Below the pieces are notes generated by a model, which had not been told where the DNA came from, did no database searches, and was given only the letters and a program-made list of their open reading frames with translations. Positions 1 through 7,124 of a stretch of DNA of 26,014 nt are shown here, piece by piece. Source of the stretch: Bacteroidales bacterium UBA6340 (GTDB lineage: Bacteria > Bacteroidota > Bacteroidia > Bacteroidales > Paludibacteraceae). Each line of letters opens with the position of its first letter. Within the stretch, counting starts at the first letter, position 1. The stretch spans positions 636-26,649 of the forward strand of contig DJSG01000038.1 of the NCBI GenBank assembly GCA_002440265.1, read 5' to 3'. Made by a program: the position numbers and the translations under genes.

Positions 1-52
1 CACGGGCTGCTTACGTCTGCAGTTTACCGGATTCAACACCTTGAATCACGTT

Positions 53-61
53 GCAAAGATA
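53..61 (-). promoter_or_regulatory. Possible -7 element of a leftward promoter
   Basis: Read on the minus strand this is TATCTTTGC, a match to the Bacteroidetes TAnnTTTGC -7 element. No good TTTG is present about 20 bp upstream (near 80-86), so only half of the promoter is supported. It would drive a gene beyond the left edge. Confidence 0.3.
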
Positions 62-196
62 CTGCATTTCCGCTCTTTTTGTTGGTAAAGTAGTACCAAT
101 AATGCACGCCTTGTGCATTTTTTGCACAACACGCTGTTTTATAATCCTTAGCAGAAGGACTCTTAAACAGGGCAACCGCAAAATAACGTATTATTC

Positions 197-337
197 CGCG
201 GACATGTTGTCCGCGCCAAGGTTTTGCTTGTTCTGGCTGTTTTGGTTTTATTATGCTGTGTGCATGGGGGACGACGCGGCTCGCGTCGTCATATAAAAAA
301 GTTGAGCAGAACTCCTTATTGGCTCACGTCGTCAAAA
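197..337. repeat. Composite palindromic repeat unit, copy 1
   Basis: The unit starts with palindrome B at 197-215 (arms cgcggaca and tgtccgcg, 3-nt loop). About 55 bp later comes palindrome A at 270-290 (arms gacgacgcg and cgcgtcgtc, loop gct), then gagcagaactccttattgg at 304-322 and a cgtcgtcaaaa tail. The same order of parts recurs at 3813-3970. Perfect arms with very short loops and recurrence in spacers resemble REP or MITE-like dispersed elements. No transposase or ORF lies inside. Confidence 0.6.
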
Positions 338-469
338 GCGGTCTTTTCCTGAACAACAGACCCTCTTTTCAACCTGTTAGAAAGTCCCTTTTTGTGTAAT
401 TATCATGCACCGGAAGTTAGAAAAATGATATATATTTATGGATATTCATACAATATAAACCAAAGACTA

Positions 470-501
470 TTGCATATATCACACAAAAAGCGTACCTTTG
501 C
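470..501 (+). promoter_or_regulatory. Bacteroidetes-type promoter for lipoprotein and ppdK
   Basis: TTG at 470-472 is followed 20 bp later by TACCTTTGC at 493-501, matching the TTTG-N19-21-TAnnTTTGC consensus. The first ATG of the small lipoprotein ORF (517) is 15 bases downstream. No other match is seen before the dikinase start at 870, so both genes are probably transcribed from here. Confidence 0.6.
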
Positions 502-516
502 AAGTTCAACAAAAGC

Positions 517-786
517 ATGACGTGTATGAAACTTGTACAACTACTTCGCACTAAGTACAACCACTTGTTAGAAAGTGCCATTCGCTTAAGTATGCTGACA
601 GCCGTAACTTTCGTTGTCACAGCATGTTATGGTACCCCACCCGATGACTTCTACAACGACCCCGAATGGCGCAAAGACCAAGACACCCTTGAACACCGCA
701 TGGAGCAGATGGGCAAGCGCGTCAGCATGCAGCAGGACGAAGACGCTGGACAAATTGAGAATGAAAATGAAGAATTTCCCGCATAA
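517..786 (+). CDS. Small putative lipoprotein upstream of ppdK
   Basis: Encodes 89 residues. A basic N-terminus and a hydrophobic stretch (roughly residues 22-36) lead into VVTAC with Cys37, a plausible lipobox, so the mature part would be a 53-residue acidic lipid-anchored peptide beginning CYGTPPDDFY. The rest is charged and probably helical, without a domain I recognise. The start at 517 follows a good promoter; an in-frame ATG at 526 gives a shorter signal and is equally possible. The gene ends 83 bp before the dikinase and shares its orientation. The YGTP motif after the cysteine recalls small Bacteroidetes lipoproteins of the radical-SAM/lipoprotein type, but the resemblance is too short to assign. 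It could still be a non-coding leader with a chance ORF. Confidence 0.55.
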   Translation: MTCMKLVQLLRTKYNHLLESAIRLSMLTAVTFVVTACYGTPPDDFYNDPEWRKDQDTLEHRMEQMGKRVSMQQDEDAGQIENENEEFPA

Positions 787-796
787 TCTGCAAATA

Positions 797-827
797 GTAC
801 AATAATGCCCGCAAGGGCAAATTGTAC
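797..827 (+). other. Intercistronic stem-loop with GCAA loop
   Basis: gtacaat (797-803) pairs with attgtac (821-827) and tgccc (806-810) with gggca (815-819) around a GCAA tetraloop, with a small internal loop (aa opposite a). No U-tract follows, so it is not a typical terminator. It lies between the lipoprotein stop and the dikinase start and may protect or attenuate the mRNA. Confidence 0.5.
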
Positions 828-869
828 ATAAATTGTAAAATCGTACATAAACAAATCGTAAATAATATA

Positions 870-3599
870 ATGGACAACAAAAAGAGAGTTTACACCTTCG
901 GAAACGGAAAAGCCGAAGGTAATGCACAGATGCGTGAGCAACTGGGCGGCAAAGGTGCCAACTGCGCCGAGATGAACCTTGTGGGTGTGCCCGTTCCTCC
1001 GGGATTCACCATCACCACTGATGTTTGCAACGAGTATTATCAGGTAGGTCAAGAGACCATTGTCGGCATCCTCAACGATGAAGTGATGGCGGCTGTTAAG
1101 CACATCGAGACCCTGATGAATAGCAAGTTCGGCGACCCGAAAAACCCGCTGCTCGTCAGTGTCCGCTCGGGTGCGCGTGCGTCGATGCCGGGTATGATGG
1201 ACACCATCCTCAACCTCGGTTTGAACGACACCGTTGCCGAAGGTATGGTGGAGAAAACCAACAATCCCCACTTCGTTTACGACAGTTACCGCCGTTTCGT
1301 ACAGATGTACGGCGATGTGGTACTTGGCATGAAGCCCGTCAACAAAGAGGATATCGACCCGTTTGAGGCTATCATCGAAGAAGTAAAGGCTATCCGCGGC
1401 ATCAAATTGGACAAAGACCTGAACGTGGACGAACTGAAACTCCTCGTGGCACGCTTCAAGACCGCTATCAAGGAGCAGACGGGCAAGGATTTCCCCAATG
1501 ATCCTATCGAGCAACTCTGGGGTGCCATCTGTGCCGTATTCCGCAGTTGGATGAACGAGCGCGCTATCCTCTATCGTAAGATGGAAGGTATTCCTGACGA
1601 ATGGGGAACTGCCGTTTCGGTGATGGCAATGGTGTTCGGCAATATGGGCGAGACCTCGGCTACAGGTGTTTGCTTCAGCCGTGATGCCGCTACAGGTGAG
1701 AACATCTTCAACGGCGAGTACCTCGTAAACGCACAGGGCGAAGACGTGGTTGCAGGTATCCGTACTCCGCAGCAGATTACCCTTGAGGGCAGCCGCCGTT
1801 GGGCTAAACTGCAGGGAATCAGTGAGGAAGAGCGTGCCGCCAAGTATCCGAGTATGGAAGAGGCTATGCCCGAACTCTACAACGAACTGAATACCATCCA
1901 ACAGAAGTTGGAAGACCACTACAAAGACATGCAGGATATGGAGTTCACCGTCCAGGAGGGCAAACTCTGGTTCTTGCAAACCCGTAACGGCAAGCGCACA
2001 GGTACCGCTATGGTGAAGATTGCCATGGACCTTATGCGCGAAGGCGTTATTGACGAGAAGACCGCTGTCATGCGCTGCGAACCGCAGAAATTGGACGAAC
2101 TGCTCCACCCTGTCTTCGACAAAGAGGCACTCAAAAAAGCCAAAGTCATCACCCAAGGTCTGCCTGCCAGCCCGGGTGCTGCTTGCGGACAGATTGTCTT
2201 CCACGCCGACGATGCCCAAGAGTGGCACAAAGACGGACACAAAGTGGTTATGGTACGTATCGAGACCAGCCCCGAAGACCTCGCTGGTATGTCTGCTGCC
2301 GAAGGTATCCTGACTGCTCGCGGAGGTATGACATCTCACGCAGCCGTTGTGGCTCGCGGTATGGGCAAATGCTGCGTTTCGGGTGCAGGCGCTATCATCG
2401 TGGACTACAAAGCCAAAACCGTTACTATCGAGGGCGTTACCTACAAAGAGGGCGATTATATCTCGCTCAACGGTTCCACAGGTCAGGTATATGCAGGCCA
2501 GATAGAGACCCGTGCTGCCGAACTCAGCGGCGACTTCAAGGCACTTATGGATCTCTGCGACAAATACACCCACATGCAGGTTCGTACCAATGCCGACACC
2601 CCGCACGATGCTGCCGTGGCACGCGCTTTCGGTGCCAAAGGTATCGGTCTGACCCGTACCGAGCACATGTTCTTCGACGACAAGAAAATCATCGCTATGC
2701 GTGAGATGATTCTCGCCAAAGACGCTGCCGGTCGCGAGAAAGCATTGGCAAAACTGCTGCCGTACCAGAAGGCTGACTTCAAGGGTATCCTTGAGGCTAT
2801 GGACGGCTGCCCCGTCAATATCCGTCTGCTCGACCCGCCGTTGCATGAGTTCGTTCCCCACGATTTGAAGGGACAGGAGACGATGGCAAAAGAGATGGGC
2901 GTGAGCGTTGAGGAGATTCAGCAGCGTGTCAACTCGCTGGCTGAGAACAACCCGATGCTTGGTCACCGTGGTTGCCGTCTGGGTATCACTTTCCCCGAAA
3001 TTACTGCTATGCAGACCCGCGCAATCCTGTCGGCTGCGTGCGAGTTGAAGAAAGAGGGCAAGCACCCGATGCCTGAGATTATGGTGCCGCTGATTGGTAT
3101 CCTGTACGAGTTCAAGCAGCAGAAGGATGTTATTATGCGCGTTGCCAAAGAGGTATTCGCCGAGTATGGCATCGAGGTGGAGTTTGAGGTAGGTACGATG
3201 ATTGAGATTCCTCGTGCTGCCCTTACTGCCGATCGTATTGCTACCGAGGCACAGTATTTCAGTTTCGGTACCAACGACCTCACGCAGATGACTTTCGGCT
3301 ACAGCCGCGACGACATCGCTTCCTTCCTGCCCGCTTACCTCGAGCAGAAGATTCTGAAGGTGGATCCGTTCCAGGTTCTCGACCAGAATGGTGTCGGCCA
3401 ACTCATCAAGATGGCTGTCGAGAAAGGTCGTGCTGTCCGTCCGTCGCTGCGTTGCGGTATCTGCGGTGAGCATGGTGGCGAACCCAGCAGCGTGAAATTC
3501 TGCGCACGTATCGGCATGAACTACGCAAGTTGCTCGCCTTTCCGTGTACCTATCGCACGCCTCGCTGCTGCGCAAGCCGCTATCGAAGACGGGAAATAA
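870..3599 (+). CDS. ppdK: Pyruvate, phosphate dikinase
   Basis: Encodes 909 residues. The enzyme interconverts pyruvate, ATP and phosphate with phosphoenolpyruvate, AMP and pyrophosphate in the cytoplasm, serving glycolysis or gluconeogenesis. The N-terminal ATP-grasp domain opens with KKRVYTFGNGKAEGN and LGGKGANCAEM. The central swivelling domain carries GGMTSHAAVVARG, with the phospho-acceptor histidine at residue 490. The C-terminal TIM barrel has GLTRTEHMFF and CGICGEHGG; Cys865 matches the catalytic cysteine of the family. Length is close to the 870-910 usual for bacterial enzymes. The ATG at 870 was chosen because family homology begins right after it; the 16 codons of in-frame extension upstream do not look coding. 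No separate promoter is seen, so it is probably co-transcribed with the preceding small ORF. A terminator follows at 3731. Confidence 0.97.
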   Translation: MDNKKRVYTFGNGKAEGNAQMREQLGGKGANCAEMNLVGVPVPPGFTITTDVCNEYYQVGQETIVGILNDEVMAAVKHIETLMNSKFGDPKNPLLVSVRSGARASMPGMMDTILNLGLNDTVAEGMVEKTNNPHFVYDSYRRFVQMYGDVVLGMKPVNKEDIDPFEAIIEEVKAIRGIKLDKDLNVDELKLLVARFKTAIKEQTGKDFPNDPIEQLWGAICAVFRSWMNERAILYRKMEGIPDEWGTAVSVMAMVFGNMGETSATGVCFSRDAATGENIFNGEYLVNAQGEDVVAGIRTPQQITLEGSRRWAKLQGISEEERAAKYPSMEEAMPELYNELNTIQQKLEDHYKDMQDMEFTVQEGKLWFLQTRNGKRTGTAMVKIAMDLMREGVIDEKTAVMRCEPQKLDELLHPVFDKEALKKAKVITQGLPASPGAACGQIVFHADDAQEWHKDGHKVVMVRIETSPEDLAGMSAAEGILTARGGMTSHAAVVARGMGKCCVSGAGAIIVDYKAKTVTIEGVTYKEGDYISLNGSTGQVYAGQIETRAAELSGDFKALMDLCDKYTHMQVRTNADTPHDAAVARAFGAKGIGLTRTEHMFFDDKKIIAMREMILAKDAAGREKALAKLLPYQKADFKGILEAMDGCPVNIRLLDPPLHEFVPHDLKGQETMAKEMGVSVEEIQQRVNSLAENNPMLGHRGCRLGITFPEITAMQTRAILSAACELKKEGKHPMPEIMVPLIGILYEFKQQKDVIMRVAKEVFAEYGIEVEFEVGTMIEIPRAALTADRIATEAQYFSFGTNDLTQMTFGYSRDDIASFLPAYLEQKILKVDPFQVLDQNGVGQLIKMAVEKGRAVRPSLRCGICGEHGGEPSSVKFCARIGMNYASCSPFRVPIARLAAAQAAIEDGK

Positions 3600-3730
3600 C
3601 AGACCGCTTCGCGGTCAGTAATAGTTAATAATTAATAGTTGATAGCACGGTTAATATAGTTGATAGCACAGCAGGAATAGCAAAAGCCTACCACGCATAT
3701 TAACCATTAACTATTACTTATTACATAAAA
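3600..3730. repeat. AT-rich spacer with direct and inverted repeats
   Basis: Right after the dikinase stop lies a short hairpin (gaccgc 3602-3607, gcggtc 3611-3616). Then come a 13-bp inverted repeat (agtaatagttaat at 3617-3629, its complement at 3706-3718) and, between its arms, a 13-bp direct repeat (tagttgatagcac at 3636-3648 and 3657-3669). No gene is visible. Folding of the transcript 3' end is likely; any function is unknown. Confidence 0.45.
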
Positions 3731-3770
3731 CAAGAGACTGCCTAACCAGTGTAGGCAGTCTCTTGCTTTC
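3731..3770 (+). terminator. Strong hairpin terminator after ppdK
   Basis: A perfect 14-bp stem (3731-3744 with 3752-3765, arm caagagactgccta) closes a 7-nt loop. The trailing bases are ctttcttgg, a weak U-tract. It is placed as expected for the end of the dikinase transcript. Confidence 0.7.
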
Positions 3771-3776
3771 TTGGGG

Positions 3777-3797
3777 AACGACGCGGCTCGCGTCGTT
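3777..3797. repeat. Palindrome A variant
   Basis: Arms aacgacgcg and cgcgtcgtt flank a gct loop. It differs from the copies at 270-290 and 3877-3897 only in the outermost base pair, so the pairing is kept although the sequence changed. Confidence 0.6.
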
Positions 3798-3812
3798 ATG
3801 CTATGTCGAGGA

Positions 3813-3970
3813 CGCGGACGCCTCGTCCGCGGGCAGTTTGCTACAAACGGAATGATTTTTTATTATGTTTATGTATGACGACGCGGCTCGCGTCGTCATA
3901 TATACAGTGTCGTAGCGAATCCCTGTGGGTGGGGAGCAGAACTCATTATCGGTCTTGCGTTGTCATAAAA
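3813..3970. repeat. Composite palindromic repeat unit, copy 2
   Basis: Palindrome B variant at 3813-3831 (arms cgcggacg and cgtccgcg, loop cct) is followed about 45 bp later by palindrome A at 3877-3897, identical to 270-290. Then come gagcagaactcattatcgg at 3934-3952 and a gcgttgtcataaaa tail. Order and orientation match copy 1 at 197-337; an extra segment lies between palindrome A and the gagcagaact block. Confidence 0.6.
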
Positions 3971-4156
3971 AATCCTTATTACATTGCGTCAAGCACATTG
4001 TATTATACATCTTAATACATTTTATTGTCCCCCTATTTGAATGGGTATTGGGAGCCTCTCGGGTTAAGTGTATGAGATTAGTATGTGGTTAGTATGTACT
4101 ATATAAAAGGTCTCGCCAATCTTTATAAAAAAAATAATAATAAATAAGCACTTAAA
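3971..4156. other. AT-rich spacer, no gene seen
   Basis: Contains only AT-rich sequence and a short tandem similarity (ttagtatgt twice near 4077-4097). No ORF with recognisable features was found on either strand. Confidence 0.5.
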
Positions 4157-4189
4157 TTTGTGCATATCAATAAAAAACCATAACTTTGC
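4157..4189 (+). promoter_or_regulatory. Orphan Bacteroidetes-type promoter
   Basis: TTTG at 4157-4160, a 20-bp spacer and TAACTTTGC at 4181-4189 form one of the best promoter matches in the window. Downstream there is only a 9-codon ORF (ATG at 4201). Transcription would then run antisense into the restriction-modification remnant and the recombinase. It may be the surviving 5' end of a lost gene. Confidence 0.5.
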
Positions 4190-4209
4190 AAAGGATTTCG
4201 ATGAGGAAG

Positions 4210-4575
4210 GAAGATGTGGATGTTGAGTAGTGCAAAGGTGCTTGAAGTGGGTACGAAAAAAGGGTCGTATTAAGGCAGCAGTGCGGGCATATTCATCGGC
4301 GGGGAATAAGCGTCTTCGGCTTGCCCCTCCACATAGTCCGCCGTATGGGACAATATCTCGTCGCGCTTGTCGGTGGAAATGATAAAGGCGTCGTTGCAAC
4401 CGGTGAGGACTCCACGATAGATATTGATATCCCAATCTTTGAGCGGTGTACCGACGGCTTCGATTTTGCGTTTGATGCTCTGTTCGATGGGCGAGAGGAT
4501 GACCCAACTGTCAGAGCCGGCGAAGTTGCAGACGGTGTGCTGTTGCTGCACAAAAACGCTCAAATTGGCACCTCA
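4210..4575 (-). pseudogene. Fragment of type IIG restriction-modification enzyme
   Basis: The reading frame ending at 4270 encodes SDSWVILSPIEQSIKRKIEA and DINIYRGVLTGCNDAFIIS followed by KRDEIL. I recognise this as the region next to the target-recognition part of Eco57I/TaqI-like type IIG methylase-endonucleases, which normally exceed 900 residues. Neither a start codon nor the methylase domain is present; the frame opens only after a stop at 4573-4575. Family-like sequence resumes in another frame (ARTAALIRPFF, about 4250-4285), where intact relatives read RTxxLIRPILRGRDIK, so at least one frameshift has occurred. After that similarity fades. The remnant begins exactly where the recombinase gene ends. 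The family call rests on recalled motif patterns, not on a search. Confidence 0.65.
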
Positions 4576-5171
4576 ATAAAATCGCGTATAAACTTAGCAA
4601 CAGTTCCCCTGTCCACTTTGCATATTTGTGCTATTTTGCGCCGTGATACATGTTCCTCCAATAATGCCATAACCAAATGCTTCTTGTGATACAATGGGTG
4701 TTTTTCCGGAGCCGTTTTCTTTCCCTTCGGGCGTCCCAATATCACGCCTTCTTCCTTTTTTCTTGCCAGTGCCTCTTTGGTGCGTTGGCTTATCAGGTTG
4801 CGCTCTATCTCTGCCGACAAGCCGAAAGCAAACGCCAGCACCTTGCTCTGTATGTCATCACCGAGACGGTAGTTGTCTTTGATAGTCCATACGCGGCACT
4901 CTTTGGTCATGCAGATATTCAGTATCTCCATTATCATAAACAGGTTTCTCCCCAGACGGGACAGTTCGGCACAGACTATCAGGTCGCCTTTCTCCACTCG
5001 TTTCAGCAGTTTGCCGAGTGCGCGCTTGTTGTAGGCTTTGGTGCCGCTGATGGTCTCTTCTATCCAGCCGTCTATCTGTATCTGCTCGCGGCTGCAAAAG
5101 TTGTTGATTTCAAAGCGTTGGTTCTCTACGGTTTGTTTGTCAGTAGAGACGCGGATGTATCCATAAGTCAT
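4560..5171 (-). CDS. Small serine recombinase, Mpi-like DNA invertase
   Basis: Encodes 203 residues with the resolvase/invertase fold. YIRVSTDKQ at 5-13 holds the nucleophile Ser9. ELSRLGRN at 69-76 supplies the conserved arginines Arg72 and Arg75. A long E-helix (about 110-140) leads to GRPKGKK, and a helix-turn-helix follows (HVSRRKIAQICKVDRGTVAK, 174-193) for site binding. Size and the opening MTYGYIRVSTDKQTVENQRF resemble Bacteroides promoter invertases of the Mpi type, which switch surface genes by flipping DNA between inverted repeats. Resolution or transposon-linked roles are possible alternatives. It starts at ATG 5171; a 9-bp inverted repeat lies just upstream (5174-5214). No standard promoter is evident. 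Its stop codon abuts the restriction-modification remnant. Confidence 0.88.
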   Translation of the reverse strand: MTYGYIRVSTDKQTVENQRFEINNFCSREQIQIDGWIEETISGTKAYNKRALGKLLKRVEKGDLIVCAELSRLGRNLFMIMEILNICMTKECRVWTIKDNYRLGDDIQSKVLAFAFGLSAEIERNLISQRTKEALARKKEEGVILGRPKGKKTAPEKHPLYHKKHLVMALLEEHVSRRKIAQICKVDRGTVAKFIRDFIEVPI

Positions 5172-5173
5172 AA

Positions 5174-5214
5174 TGCGTATTGTTTAAGGTTAATATCTCT
5201 TTCCCCAATACGCA
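5174..5214. promoter_or_regulatory. Inverted repeat before recombinase start
   Basis: tgcgtattg (5174-5182) and caatacgca (5206-5214) are perfect complements separated by 23 bp and begin 3 bases upstream of the recombinase ATG. The size and spacing would suit a dimer-binding crossover site or an autoregulatory operator. This is inference from position and symmetry only. Confidence 0.4.
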
Positions 5215-5280
5215 CAAAATTCAATCCATTTCCACTCTCTACCCCCTCCCCTCTACTCTTCTCTAACCTCTAACGCAGTA

Positions 5281-6675
5281 TCATCTCAGGAAGTTGAATA
5301 TTTGTATTCCCTTTTCTATCACTTCCTTGGCTTTCTGATTGCTATTGCGGTTGGAATCATTACTATTGCCAGAATCGTTATTGCTGTCAGAATCGTTATT
5401 GCCGGTTGAGTCGTTGGGGGCGACGGAGACTTTCGGGCGTCTTGGTGCCTTCAATCTGCTGCCTAACTTCGGTTTGTCGCCGCTGAACTCTTTGCCTCCC
5501 CACACGGCACGCACGGGCAGTCCGGGAACCACATTGTCGCCCACAGGGTCCTCGTTGTACTGGTAAGTAGAGATTTGGAGCATAGACACGCCGATGTCAT
5601 CATTTCTGGTGTAGGAGGTTCCCCAGTTGAATGTGTAGATACTCCGCACGCGCGTGCCATTGGCAGTCTGATAGTACCCTCCTACGCCGCGGCCTTCCAA
5701 TTTTGCCCCTACCATTGTGCCGGAATAGGGTGTGAATATGGACTTGCCGTTCCTCAGACTTGTCCATAGCGTACCTTTTACTCCGTTCACTATCAAGAAC
5801 TTGGGATAGCAGTTCTCGCGAAGTTCCTTCGCTTGCAAGCGTGTGGGTATGCTCCATTCACCGCCCATGTTCCGGCGTGCCGCATCGAACTCGGGCAGGA
5901 GTCTGAAGCCCATGGACGTACTCACCGAGTAGAAGTTATTCTCCTCGCCAAAGGTTGTGAAGTTGTGGATATTGTTGTAGATATACGACCCGAAGCCGGT
6001 GAAATTTTCCTTGATGTATGTCTTCTTGGGTTCTGTTTCGCCGTAGGCATAATAGTTGCCGTATCCTTCGGGCTTCGTTGCGCCCACGTTGCAGGTCGCC
6101 CACAGGGTGCCGCTGGGCAGTCCGAGGTCCACATATCCGTAGCCGGCATGCTCGCCGTCGGCAGGACTGACAGCCGTGTTGGCAAGCAGCGGGTCGCGTT
6201 CCCCAGGCAGTTTGACTATCGTCTCGCATATCAGCGGACGCCCCGACGAACCGCGGAGAATCTTTGCCGGCTGACCGTTGATGGTGGCGTTCACCATGCT
6301 GTTGTCCACGGTGAAGTTCTTGTCGTTCTTGTAGTTGAAGAGTATGTCGGTGTAGTTGGTCACATACACGACAAACACATACTCCCTGCCTGCCTGAAAC
6401 TCTTCCTCCACCAGCGGATAGGTGCGATTTCCCTGCGTGTCAAACTCATAGATTATCACGCTGCCACCGTTTATCTTCTGTTCGCCAAGCATATTCTCGG
6501 AGCCGAACACATCGGTGGTGATGCCGGTAATCTGTGTGCCGTCGAACATGGCGTCACCCACATCCGGAATGCGCACCGTGATGTCAATCTGCTTGATTCT
6601 CTGCTCATTCTGAGCCTTGGCGTATGGTGCCGCGAAAAGCAACAGTATGGCAAGCAAGGCAAATGTCTGTTTCAT
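5281..6675 (-). CDS. Secreted FISUMP-domain protein
   Basis: Encodes 464 residues. The start at 6675 was chosen because it gives a clean signal peptide (MKQTFALLAILLLFAAPYAKAQ region, cut near residue 21) about 50 bases downstream of a strong promoter. Residues about 25-160 look like a beta-rich Ig-like module with ATINGQPAKI, a motif common in Bacteroidales surface proteins. Residues about 178-420 are a Fibrobacter succinogenes major paralogous (FISUMP) domain, marked by YVDLGLPSGTLWATCNVGA and YGNYYAYGETEPKKTY. A Ser/Asn/Asp-rich tail (about 424-450) ends in a short hydrophobic helix. Cell-surface or secreted location is likely. Such domains are widespread, but their ligand is not established. 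No lipobox is seen. Confidence 0.8.
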   Translation of the reverse strand: MKQTFALLAILLLFAAPYAKAQNEQRIKQIDITVRIPDVGDAMFDGTQITGITTDVFGSENMLGEQKINGGSVIIYEFDTQGNRTYPLVEEEFQAGREYVFVVYVTNYTDILFNYKNDKNFTVDNSMVNATINGQPAKILRGSSGRPLICETIVKLPGERDPLLANTAVSPADGEHAGYGYVDLGLPSGTLWATCNVGATKPEGYGNYYAYGETEPKKTYIKENFTGFGSYIYNNIHNFTTFGEENNFYSVSTSMGFRLLPEFDAARRNMGGEWSIPTRLQAKELRENCYPKFLIVNGVKGTLWTSLRNGKSIFTPYSGTMVGAKLEGRGVGGYYQTANGTRVRSIYTFNWGTSYTRNDDIGVSMLQISTYQYNEDPVGDNVVPGLPVRAVWGGKEFSGDKPKLGSRLKAPRRPKVSVAPNDSTGNNDSDSNNDSGNSNDSNRNSNQKAKEVIEKGIQIFNFLR

Positions 6676-6728
6676 ATAGTTTTGTTTTGTAGTTAATCGC
6701 TCGGGTGTCCATGAATCGGATACATTTT

Positions 6729-6761
6729 GCAAAGATAATACAAAATAGGGAGATATGCAAA
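6729..6761 (-). promoter_or_regulatory. Promoter of the FISUMP-domain gene
   Basis: On the minus strand TTTG (6761-6758), a 20-bp spacer and TATCTTTGC (6737-6729) fit the Bacteroidetes consensus fully. Transcription would begin near 6722, leaving a leader of about 47 nt before the ATG at 6675. Confidence 0.7.
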
Positions 6762-7090
6762 ATCAATCCGATAATGTTGCCACATCCATGTTTTAACCGT
6801 AACGGTGTACATTCGCCGCCAATTACCGTATATATAATTATACTTTTTAACAATAGTCATTTTGTTTGGCAGCAATTGCTTGCTATCCACTCGGTGTTCT
6901 CTCGATATTCTCTCGGGAATAGGCGATGTTTACAACTATTTATAATCACAAAATATAAAGGGATAGTTTCACCACGGACTGAATACAACAAAAGATATGC
7001 AGCACAAAGTTCTGTCTCCATAGAATGCCTCATGTCCTCTTCTTCATAAAAACTTAACATTATCTTCACAAGCATGTAACATGGTTGGCG
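6762..7090. other. Divergent intergenic region, no firm gene
   Basis: AT-rich spacer between the FISUMP gene and the phosphate transporter. A minus-strand ORF of 54 codons from an ATG near 7021 to 6857 exists but has no promoter, domain or signal. The only repeated sequence is tctctcg in two adjacent copies (near 6898-6915). Nothing else is supported. Confidence 0.5.
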
Positions 7091-7099
7091 TATTTTTGC
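7091..7099 (+). promoter_or_regulatory. -7 element of the phosphate transporter promoter
   Basis: TATTTTTGC fits TAnnTTTGC and lies 26 bases before the ATG at 7125. No clear TTTG is found 19-21 bp upstream, so the promoter may be weak or activator-dependent. Confidence 0.4.
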
Positions 7100-7124
7100 A
7101 GCGAAATAATTAGAGATTAAGCGT

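Larger units (their letters stand above)
1..469. other. Non-coding spacer with palindromic repeats
   Basis: No convincing gene is seen here. The one ORF of any length (51-296, +) is low in complexity, has no recognisable domain and no promoter in front of it. The stretch contains a leftward -7-like element near 53-61, two perfect short palindromes (197-215 and 270-290) and a conserved segment at 304-322 that recurs at 3934-3952. It reads as the 5' flank of a gene lying off the left edge plus a dispersed repeat unit. Confidence 0.6.

Noticed and set aside
270..290. Palindrome A as an intrinsic terminator
   Set aside because: It is not at the end of any gene, and the trailing sequence is A-rich rather than T-rich on the plus strand; the same palindrome recurs in other contexts as a repeat.
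51..296. 81-codon plus-strand ORF at the left edge
   Set aside because: Runs through palindromic repeats and has a composition typical of non-coding DNA.
651..3575. 974-codon minus-strand ORF opposite the dikinase
   Set aside because: It is an antisense shadow created by codon bias of ppdK; the product has no domain pattern, and the plus-strand frame is an unmistakable enzyme.
6857..7021. 54-codon minus-strand ORF before the phosphate transporter
   Set aside because: No promoter, no recognisable domain and no neighbour logic; too short to support.
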